From: Isoetes taiwanensis
Lineage: Eukaryota; Streptophyta; Lycopodiopsida; Isoetales; Isoetaceae
NCBI GenBank assembly: GCA_021234155.1
Contig: JAJEKV010000074.1
Coordinates: 2,632,082-2,696,081 of the forward strand
Length of the DNA: 64,000 nucleotides
Direction: 5' to 3'
Within the stretch, counting starts at the first letter, position 1. The number at the start of each line of letters is the position of its first letter. Below are positions 55,171 through 64,000 of this stretch, one piece after another. A model generated the notes under the pieces. The model searched no databases. It saw only the letters and a program-made list of their open reading frames with translations, and had not been told where the DNA came from. Both the position numbers and the translations under genes were made by a program.

Positions 55171-55933
55171 CACTCGAACCGGGAACGAAGCCGACAAGTA
55201 AGGCTCCATACAGAATGACGACGCAGGAGTTGACGGAGCTAAAGAAGCAATTGCAGGAGTTGCTCGACCTAGGCTTCATTAGACCTAGCGTCTCGCCATT
55301 TGGAGCGCCCATTCTTTTTGTCAAGAAGAAGGATGGTAGTTTGAGGATGTGCATAGACTATAGGCAGTTGAACAAGCACACCATCAAGAACAAGTACGCG
55401 CTCCCCAGATCGGATGACTTGATGGATCAGCTTCAAGGGGCAAAGGTCTTCTCTAAAATCGACTTAAGGTCAGGCTATCATCAGATCCGGATAAAGGAAG
55501 AAGATATTCATAAAACCGCTTTCAGAATGCGGTACGGGCACTATGAATTCACGGTAATGCCTTTCGGCTTATCGAACACCCCAGCAACGTTCATGAGGCT
55601 CATGAACGACATCTTCAGAGAGTTCTTAGACACCTTTGTGATAGTTTTCTTTGACGACACTTAAGGAGAGTGCTAGAGAAGTTGAAGAGGCACAAGTTGT
55701 ATGCCAAGTCGTCGAAGTGCCACTTCGCAATGGAGACGGTGGAATACCTTGGTCATGTGATCTCAGCAGAAGGAATCTCGACGGATCCCGCCAAGATTGA
55801 AGCAGTGAAGAATGTCCATGAGGTCAGAAGTTTCCTCGGCCTAGCAAGGTACTACAGGAAGTTCGTGAAGAACTTTGCTAAGATAGCGGCCCCGCTAACA
55901 GACTTGACGAGGGCGGAGAAGGTGAAAGATTAG
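55171..55933 (+). pseudogene. Reverse transcriptase of chromovirus B
   Basis: [15 protein letters not shown]-type finger region, then [58 protein letters not shown] and the catalytic VFFDD. One frameshift follows VFFDD (55664-55670), then the thumb [20 protein letters not shown] and [24 protein letters not shown] near 55930 separates it from RNase H. Confidence 0.9.
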
Positions 55934-55972
55934 GCAGAGCATTGGCACAAGAAAGCCCAAGCGGGGTTTGAA

Positions 55973-56812
55973 TTGTTGAAAGAAGCTCTGACGACCGCCC
56001 CCGTTTTGACCCCGCCAGACCCGGAAAAAGATAAGCTAGTAGCCACAGATGCGAGTAAGATAGCTACAGGTGCAGTGCTCATGCAAGAAGAGCGTGTGGT
56101 AGCGTATGATTCCAGGAAGATGAACGGCGCTGAAATGCGCTACCCCACCCATGATCAGGAATTGCTTGCGGTTGTCAGGGCGTTAAGAATTTGGAGGCAC
56201 TACCTCTTGGGAAGGAAGTTCCAATTGGATACAGACCATCAGAGCCTCCAGTATGTATTCACGCAACCACACCTTAATTTGAGACAGCGAAGGTGGATGG
56301 AGTTCCTCGAAGAGTATGACTTTGATATAGTCTACAAGCCGGGGAAGCTCAATGTGGTAGCGGATGCACTTTCAAGGCATCCCTTGACAACTAGAGTGCA
56401 TTGCAATGCAATTTCGACGCTTTCCAGCGACTTCGGGAAGAAGATTGAAGAGTCCTTGCCAACAGATGTGGACTTCAAGGAAGTATGGGCAAGCTTATGC
56501 AGGGAAGCAAGAACAGATAAGGAGCGGGAAGCCTTCAAAAATTTTAAGAAGGCAGGCAATCTCTTATACCATAAGAACAAGTTGTGCGTGCCCCAATCAT
56601 CAGGTGTAAGGAAATTGATCCTCCACGACACGCACAACAGTCCAATAGCTGGCCATGCGGGATTCATGAAAATATATTTCAAAGTACGCAGCAGCTATTA
56701 CTGGCCAGGAACGAAGAAGCAGGTAGCTCGATACATCAAGGAATGTCAGCTATGTCAGCAGACGAAGGCAGAGCAGCTTCGAATTCCAGGGGCATTGGAG
56801 CCATTACGCTAA
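55973..56812 (+). pseudogene. RNase H and integrase zinc finger of chromovirus B
   Basis: RNase H: VATDASKIATGAVLMQEERV, THDQELLAVVRAL, DTDHQSLQYVF, VADALSRHPL carry the D-E-D-D acidic positions. Integrase H2C2 finger: HDTHNSPIAGHAGFMKIYFK, YYWPGTKKQVARYIKEC, CQQTKAEQ. The frame is open throughout. Confidence 0.9.
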
Positions 56813-56819
56813 GTGGGAG

Positions 56820-57335
56820 GTGATCAGCATGGATTTCATAACAGGGCTTCCTAGGACAGTAAGAGGGAAGGCCGCCTTGATGGTAGTGGTCGACAAGTTG
56901 TCGAAGATGGCACATTTTGTGCCTTGCAGGACCACAGACACCGCTATGGATACAACGAAGCTCTTCACCAAAGAGATCTTCAGGCTTCATGGCATGCCAA
57001 GGGAGATTATCTCCGACAGGGATCCGAAGTTCATGAGCGCCTTTTGGCTAGACCTCTTTGCAACCATTCAGACGAAGCTATCCATGAGCACGGCTTATCA
57101 TCCCCAGACGGATGGCCAAACGGAGCGGACCAACAGGATTTTTGAGGATATGCTACGAAACTATGCCTGGAACAAGCAAGGTATGTGGGCAGAATTTATT
57201 CACTTGGTGGAATTTGCCTATAATAGCACCAAGCAAGAATCATCCCAAATGTCGTTGTTTATGATCAACTACGGCTATCAATGCCTAACTCCAGACACTT
57301 GGCACAATCCCGTGTCAAAAGTAAAGGTTTCGTAG
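56820..57335 (+). pseudogene. Integrase core of chromovirus B
   Basis: DDE core: ISMDFITGLPRTVRGKAALM (first Asp), IISDRDPKFMSAFW (second Asp), TAYHPQTDGQTERTNRIFED (Glu). A frame change separates it from the H2C2 finger, and a stop at 57333 comes before the C-terminal domain. The C-terminal part (57340-57580) is in other frames. Confidence 0.9.
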
Positions 57336-57585
57336 CAGATGTTGTCCGACATGCAGCAGCTCGTGGAAGAAGTTCGAGGGTATCTCCTAGCAGCAAGGAG
57401 TCGACAGAAAAGCATCGCCGACAAGCATCGAACAGTCAGAGAGTTCCAAGTTGGAGATGACGTATGGCTCAAGATCAAAGTGAAGCAAGCGAAGCTCCGC
57501 ATCGAATTGTAAGAAGCTTGCTCCAAGGTGGGCTGGACCTTTCAGAATAGTCCAGAGAGTAGGTAATCAATCCTACAAGTTAGAT

Positions 57586-57924
57586 TTGCCAGCACACCTA
57601 AAGATTCATAAGGTCTTCCACGTGAGTTTATTAAAGAAGCATACTCCAAATCCAGACGAAGTCTTGGACACTCCAACATTGTTGGAAATGACGGAGGAGC
57701 AGCTCGAAATAGTTCCAGAGTTGATTCTTGATAAAGCCTTCAAGAAAACAAGGAGGTCAGAATTTCTCCAGTATTTGGTCAAGTGGAAACACTTGCCAGT
57801 GGAAGACGCGACATGGGTACTTAAGAAAGATCTAGTAAAGCAATACCCACAGTTTATAGAGCAATGGGACGGCAAGGTCATCTCCGAAGAAATCGGCTCA
57901 GGCATGTCGATTTGTATAGATTAA
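57586..57924 (+). pseudogene. Integrase C-terminus and chromodomain of chromovirus B
   Basis: FHVSLLKKHTPNPDEVLDTP, then the chromodomain FLQYLVKWKHLPVEDATWVL KKDL. The W of the TW strand is present, but the KGY tyrosine is Leu and the N-terminal aromatic is not evident, so the methyl-lysine cage looks incomplete (as in the divergent class of chromoviral chromodomains). It should direct insertion to chromatin; whether it could read methylated H3K9 or the element's own H3-like tail is open. Confidence 0.88.
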
Positions 57925-58798
57925 TTCTATGTGTAGTTAAGATTAATCTACGCATGCAACCTATGCTAGGTATGGGTTGCATGCGTTGTTACCGATGATG
58001 AGACCACTACTGTGATCTCTAGGGCGTGTTGTAATGTCGATGTAGGCATGACCGCGTTTTCGCTTGGATGAGTGGAAGGTAGATTAGAAAGTCTACTTCT
58101 GTCCCACGGAAGTAGACGACCTCGAGAGATAAGAGGTCATTGAGGAATGCATTGATAGGAAAAGCACCTCTAGCCCCATATATGCATTGATAGGAGGAAC
58201 CTGGCCTTCACGCCCCATATACGGGAAGGACCTATCCTCCACGTTGGGCAACTAGGGTGTAGGCATGAGAGGCATATAGGCATATAGGCGCTATCTCCAC
58301 GGCCATAATGGAAGATTCACCCTCTTCCTACGCCGGGAGATTAGCCATGCATCCATGTAGATAGGTGGGGTGGTCACCATATAACCAAAATTTTATTAAT
58401 AATTAAATGGTACTAACCTAGTGTCAACCTGCAGGCCAATAGACGCTCCGGAGGGCAAGGAGGTCGAGCTACGAAGACTTGCAACACAAATTTTTGTTGG
58501 AATGTGTCGCAAGGAATGAAGAGTACCTCGAACGCTAATTATATATATGAAATATTAAAAATTTGATAAACTAAATTAGCGTGATAAGTAAATTATAGAG
58601 TAACGTATTTTAATGATGTTACGAACTGATAAGTTATTTCATAAGATAATGGCGCAATAATGTTCCAAAAATACTACCCTAAGGTAATCTTAATAAATGT
58701 GTAAGTATTATAGTAGTATATTGTATGTATCAGGTTGATTGCAGGTTAGGAAGATTCCAAGGTGGGGAGACCCACGATGCTGCGGACAACATCATTCC
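57925..58798 (+). other. 3' untranslated region of chromovirus B
   Basis: Contains two GCATTGATAGGA words (58148, 58187) and AT-rich sequence, no gene. Related to the 26640-27040 end of copy D. Confidence 0.6.
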
Positions 58799-58811
58799 AA
58801 GGTGGGGAGAA
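58799..58811 (+). promoter_or_regulatory. Polypurine tract of chromovirus B
   Basis: AAGGTGGGGAGAA directly before the 3' LTR start TGTGACG; the word AAGGTGGGGAGA also occurs at 58759, a possible second tract. Confidence 0.85.
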
Positions 58812-60186
58812 TGTGACGTTCCAGCACAGTATACGGTCCCAGGACGTATACTGTACTGCCCCGTCACGCGTACACGCCATCCCGACTGACGTGTATGCCG
58901 ACGTGTAGCTAGGCGAGTAGCCCCTAGGGGGCAACTTGCAAGGTATGTGCATTTATTAATGTGCACATTTACCAATGTTCACATTTATCTAGGTGCACAT
59001 TTTCCCATGTGGACACCTTTATGCCACCTAGCCATTAAAGGCAAGTGGGCCATACCCAATTATCCCACATGCTTAAAGGGATAATTGGAAACCCTAGCCC
59101 TAAACCCTTGCCTATTTAGGTTAGGGAAACCCTAACTTGCTATTTTCGTCCATAGGGTTTTAGAGCTCTGTTTTGGCTGCTCCAGGAACCAAAATCGCCT
59201 CCCAGACTCTGTCTGGGCGAATTGCACCATTAGTTTTCCTTGATTCGAGCAGTTCAGCAGGATGGTCGAGCTCAGGTCAGTAGGAGCAACCCAAGGATCA
59301 GGTATTTAGTCAATTTAATAGCCTAAACCGTCTTCCAGTCTTTGTATCGATAGGTTTAGCCTATTAAATTGCCCATAGCAGCCTCTTAGATTTCCAGATC
59401 CCAGACACTAACTAAAGAACCTATCTCTATGATATAGATTAGATCTAGTTCTTTAGTTCTTCTGTGATGTATATGGATGATGTATCTCTGTGAACTCCTT
59501 GTATTGGGAAGGGGGGTAGAGGCCCTAAAGCTTGGTAGTTGATGCTCCTAGAGTAGCCTCTCTAGCACACTATAGATTCGGCCTGTGTACAAGAACCACA
59601 CCTGGTTGTGGGTGAAGGGGCCACACTGGCTTAGAAGGAGGTTCGTGTTCTGACTCTTGAACGATCCCTCTGGTGTGTAACGTCTGCCGGGGATCATTGT
59701 GGACTAGGCCTGATGGCTTGCCACTGCGTGTGGGTAAGGCATGGGCTCAACACCCGTGGGGTGATGCGTCACTCTCCAGTGGGTTCAAGTCGAATAAGGG
59801 CAGTGGCCCTCTAGTCACCTTGAGTCAGCATGTAGATCTCTGGAGGGAGAGATCCCTACCCTTCCCATCGGGCCGGGAGATGCAACCCGGGAATAGCCCC
59901 TCCGGCTATGCATCCGGCGGGCTCTGATCGTCCCAACACTCTTCAACCTACTCGCAAAGTGTGCACGGGAGGGGCGGATGGAGTGGACAACCCTATGCCA
60001 TGTTCTTATGCCAGGTAAATCCATTGCCATGAATTCATGCGCAATGAACTGAGACCAAGCCCCAAGCCGGGCCATCCCCATGGAGTCTCCGAGCCTTGGG
60101 TAGGAATCCCTATGTGTTGTGCTGGTCTTTGTCTATCAGATGTTAATGCACCACCCTTGAGGTGGATATGTGATGATGTTACATGA
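58812..60186 (+). repeat. 3' LTR of chromovirus B, truncated
   Basis: It matches the 5' LTR from TGTGACGTTCCAG to about 60180 (GATATGTGATGATGTTACAT), then similarity stops about 225 bp early. Differences from the 5' LTR concentrate after 59860. Confidence 0.85.
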
Positions 60187-62314
60187 TTGTAAATATAAGC
60201 GCCACGGTTTATGGGTAGTAGGCTGTTTGGTATTGGAATATTGTGGCTTGCATGGCTAGTATTGAAATTAATATGTTCCTAATATTTTCCATCAAAGTAA
60301 TAGTGTAAGTATGTAATCTATGATATATAAGAAGCTGGAATGGAAAGGTTTGAATCGGTTAAATTTGGAAGAAAGGATTAAAAACTAAATTGATGAAGCA
60401 AGCACAAACCAAGGCAGTATTTATCTCTTACATCTTTGTGGAATTGGCATGATCTTATTTAGTGGGAATGTATGAGAAGCATGAAAGCTGGTGGGATTGG
60501 GTCGATTTGGCCTCAAAAGAGGTCGATTTGGGCAAAAAGGCGGAATCATTGAGATCCATCATGCAGGTTGTGGCAGCGGATAATTTGGTCTCGGCAAAAA
60601 AAAGATGATCGGAACCGTGTAATTCACTGTAACCAGGTCGTTTTGGATTAAGAACCCCTTAGAAGATTAAATCGGAAAGGATTCTGAGGGTTCTTATCTA
60701 CGAGAATCCTGAAGTTTCTAGTAGGATCGGCGGTGGAAGAAAAAGGGTTAGAACTACACAGTTCGGCCATAATCCCAGTAAGATTTGGCCTGGAAATCCT
60801 TAATAAGCGGTGAGAATGGACCCAAGAGGTTATGGCATGGATTCGATGGCACAGAGGCCATATCCGTGGCTATTAGCCGAGATGGTTCGGTATGCACGTT
60901 AGGGTTAGGTTAGAAATGACAAAAATGTTAACAATTAGTACTTTGTTAATAAGGTAGTAATATAATAAATTTAAGATTTAAAGCTAAGCTATAAGTTAAA
61001 TTAAAATAGTAAGGGTTAAAATTGGAACAAGGAGGCTTTGGTAGGTATTTGTTAAAGATTAAGGCCTAAGTTAGGAGGGTTAATGCTAATAATTAAGTTA
61101 TTTATAATTACGACATGAGTGGTCTAAACAACCTAGCGAGTTATAGTTTAAAGCCTTTGAAATTAGTTAAATTAAGAGGGGTAAAATGCAAAGGCACGGT
61201 GTAGTGTATGGGGAAATTGGGGCGCGAAACACAATGACAATTATAATGCTAGAGATTAACTCATTATTATAATCTTAGATATAGCTAGTGACTTTCTTGT
61301 TAATTGAATCTATGGAAGATGTAGGCGTTTATTTTTAATTTAATAGTGATGGTTGCATTTTGCATTATTAAGGCTATGGTTGGACATTTCATGTTACATA
61401 AAGTGTGAATTATGGAATTTATTTGATGTTGAGTTTGTTAAGGCATGGGGCATGATGGTGGTGTATGTAATTGTCTATAGTGAAATTCTTTGATATAGAC
61501 CTTCAGGGCCGAGTCTAGGTCGCGATGGTCTAGACTCACGGTTTTACTGATGCTATGTATATGGTAATATTTGAACATCGGGCGTTGATGCCGTATGGTG
61601 CAACGTCATGCACGATAAAGTGGTCCTCAATCTTTGGGCCCAGGCGTGGATGGGTGTGTACACCGTTACCCTTACCTCTATGTCAGCGCTTTGTCAGTAG
61701 AGTTGCCCTTGCTTTCGGACCAGGAGGAATATTGGTTTGCAATGTTGATGCTATGGTTGCTTGGTTATTGTGTATGTGGTTTTAATGTTGGAATCAAGTT
61801 GCAATGGTTATGCTTGATATAATTATGCATTGTGGTTATGCTTGTTGGATTAATTACTTGGGTTTTGAGGCGAGGTTACGGTAAGGCTCGCTATTGTTCT
61901 AAGTTAGCGGCTTTGTGATTATTAATGCTAGACATGTCCTAGATTCCCGATCCCCACTTAGTCCGTGTGACTAACCCCGTGGTTAATGGTGTAGCCAGTG
62001 TCGAGATGCTCAGGAGAGTAGCCAAGCTTGAAGCGAGTAGTAGAAGAGTGTGGATTGTTATTCAATAAACTTGACTATTAATATCATTAATATTATATAT
62101 GGGCTTGAAGCTATAATTATTTTAAAACTTTGGTTGTGGTGTGGGATTTTTTCTTTGAGCAATGGCAAGTATAATTTTTGGAACCTTTGAGCATGTATAA
62201 AGATTAAATTCTTTACCTAAGTATGCATGTATCAATTTTTTGAGTTCAAGTAAATAGATCAACGGTAGAGATCGATGGGATCTCGGTTCTGAAGGGTTGG
62301 CCGCGGCCGAATCA
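60187..62314 (+). repeat. Probable 5' LTR of element C
   Basis: Defined by TG at 60187 next to the point where the B LTR breaks off and by CA at 62313-62314 before the primer site. No second LTR is in the window to confirm it. No ORF of note. Confidence 0.5.
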
Positions 62315-63039
62315 CGGTTGGTATCGAGCAAGCTTACGATTAGTGGATTATAAGATTTTTGATTATTGATGATATTTGCTATGGTTCGATTCTTGTAGAG
62401 ATGAGTTCCCGGGGAGGATCCCGGGGAGGAGCTTGGCCTAGTGGAACCTACGATATAGCCGATATCTTGCGGGCTATCTGGCGAGTGTTGCGGTGAGTGC
62501 ATCGCAACAAAAAGACAATAGGCCCGACAAAGCGTTAGAAGGTGTTGAAGGACACTAAGAGGGAAGTATTATTCATGGAGTTCACATTCTCTTTCTTATT
62601 GATTGTGGTAGTATACATTGTTTTATTTCCCCAAGGCTAGCAAAGAAACTAGATTTGAATATGATTAGTTCGGGACCCTAGATATGTGGAGTTGGCTGAT
62701 GGTAAAATTAAGACTTCTTATGCTAAGGTGAACAATCTTAAATTCCAAGTAGGAGATCTTGGAGTTCCATACTAGTTTTGAAGTATTGAGCCTAGGGAAG
62801 TATGATGCTATTCTAAGTATGTCTTTGGAAGTATTGCCTTCATCATTAGTGGTTTTTTTGTCCCAGAAAAGTTTTAAGAAGCGATTAAGAAGGGTTGCAT
62901 AAGAATGGGATGTGCATTGTTGTTAGATTCATTTTGGGTACATAAAGTTTACAAGAACAACCTATTGCTCACGAGATCGAGAAAGTATTGGATGAGTTTT
63001 TACGATGTGTTTCCTAAAATTGCCTCCACATAGAATGGT

Positions 63040-63640
63040 AGATCATGAGATAGAACTTGTTCCCAGGGCTGAACCCATCAAGGCCACCATATAGATTTCA
63101 TGCATTAGAGATGGCCAAATTGAAGAAAGCAGTTAAGCGGAATTATTGGAACAAAGGGTTTATCTGACGCAATGTTTCTCCATTTGGTGCGCAAGTTTTG
63201 TTTGAAAAAAAAAAGAAAGATGGGACATTAAGGTTGTGTATTGATTATCGCATGCTTAACCAGATTACAGTGAAGAATAGATATGCATTGCCTAGGGTTG
63301 ATGAGTTATTTGATCAGTTGGGACAAGCTAAGTATTTCACAAAAAAAAACACATTTACCATCTGGATATCATCAGATCGGATCAGGATCTGGGATATTTA
63401 TAAGACTGCCTTTAGGACCGCAAGCGGACATTCTACGAGTTTGTTGTAATGCCCTTTGGGTTGACAAATGCTCCTGCCACTTTTATCGCCCCAATGAGCG
63501 AGATATTCCGATCCTTCACGGATAAGTTTATATTGGTTTCTTTGATGATATTTTGGTATATTCAGGACATTAGAGGAGCATGTGGAACATGTAAAACAGA
63601 CATTAGCTATTTTGCGGCGAGAGAAGTTGTATGGTAAGTT
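63040..63640 (+). pseudogene. Reverse transcriptase fragment of element C
   Basis: [20 protein letters not shown] and [20 protein letters not shown], then a shift and [12 protein letters not shown], then in another frame the catalytic FDDILVY near 63540. At least three frameshifts; a long A tract (63200-63220) adds one. Confidence 0.85.
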
Positions 63641-64000
63641 ATCTAAGTGTTCTTTTTTTTGCACAAACTAGATTGGTATATCTTGGGCATGTAATTTCAT
63701 AAAAATTTAGAGCGGATCCTTCTAAGATTGAACCAGCGGTTAGGGATTGGCCCACACCAAAGGCGGTGAAAGAGCGTAAGATTATTCTTGGGGTTAGCGG
63801 AGAATTATTACATAAATTTGTTCTAAATTTGCAAAATTTTGTTATTCCTTTTACTTCTTTGTTGGGTAAAGAATGATTTGCATTGGACTAATAATGTTGT
63901 CGGGGAAAGTTTTGAAAGGATGTTTTGATTAGTGCACCAATTTTAAGGATTCTGAACATGAATATACCCTTCCATGTAGTCACTAATGCTTTTTGGGAAA

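Larger units (their letters stand above)
38014..60186 (+). mobile_element. Ty3/gypsy chromovirus B with histone H3-like cargo
   Basis: 5' LTR 38014-39592, primer site 39594-39605, two extra ORFs with their own TATA boxes (40259-41597 and 42322-52979), gag-protease-RT-RNase H-integrase-chromodomain (53163-57924), polypurine tract 58799-58811, and a 3' LTR from 58812 truncated near 60186. Element A (9145 bp) is nested in the second ORF. Without it B is about 13 kb, large for a chromovirus because of some 3.5 kb of extra sequence between primer site and gag. Pol is broken by several frameshifts, so this copy is not autonomous. Confidence 0.9.
60187..64000 (+). mobile_element. Ty3/gypsy element C, decayed, runs off the window
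   Basis: Candidate LTR 60187-62314 (TGTAAATATAAGC ... GAATCA), then a degenerate primer site TGGTATCGAGC (62319-62329). A protease remnant LLIDCGSIHCFISPRLAKKL lies near 62594, only about 270 bp after the primer site, so gag is deleted. Reverse transcriptase pieces and the start of an RNase H tether continue to the window end. Its start coincides with the truncation of the B LTR. Confidence 0.7.

Overview
The window is nuclear DNA of a land plant, built almost entirely of transposable elements. Evidence for a plant is the nested Ty3/gypsy LTR retrotransposons (one with an initiator-Met tRNA primer site), Helitron termini ending CTAG|T, captured plant-type gene pieces (serpin, PP2A B56), GT-AG introns and TATAAATA promoters. 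A non-seed plant such as a fern is my inference. I see no rRNA, CRISPR array or bacterial gene organisation.

Layout. 1-2500: small repeats. 2527-19843: candidate DNA transposon 1, bounded by a 28-bp inverted repeat and flanked outside by 295-bp direct repeats. It holds a minus-strand DUF7869-like DDE transposase gene and, divergently, an intron-containing gene with a ParB-like and an FCP1/NIF-like phosphatase domain. A 7836-bp insertion with a Helitron 3' terminus at each end (10689-18524) splits that gene; it carries PP2A B56, methyltransferase-like and serpin fragments. 21423-23006: solo LTR. 23122-26500: Helitron end plus unrecognised gene-like DNA. 26640-30985: decayed Ty3/gypsy copy (minus). 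31048-37403: candidate DNA transposon 2, again a minus-strand DUF7869-like gene divergent from a ParB-like gene, here fused to an amino-methyltransferase. 38014-60186: chromovirus B (plus). 42452-51596: Athila/Tat-like element A (minus), nested in B with a 5-bp target duplication. 60187-64000: third Ty3/gypsy element.

Two things stand out. First, chromovirus B carries, between primer site and gag, a gene starting MARTKQTARKA (the histone H3 tail) and ending in an H3/CENH3-like histone fold, followed by a second unknown ORF. Each has its own TATA box preceded by a pair of 67-nt inverted-repeat hairpins. Second, the DUF7869 plus ParB-fusion pair occurs twice in the same divergent layout, and the introns of each ParB gene are studded with copies of a gene-specific palindrome (CACGCCNGGCGTG in one, TGTATTCCGGAATACA in the other). 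This points to a family of DNA transposons with chromatin or DNA-modifying cargo.

Nearly all coding regions here are decayed by frameshifts or stops. The exception is the 1551-codon pol frame of element A. Functional statements therefore concern the families and intact relatives elsewhere, not these copies. No search was run; family names rest on motif recognition.
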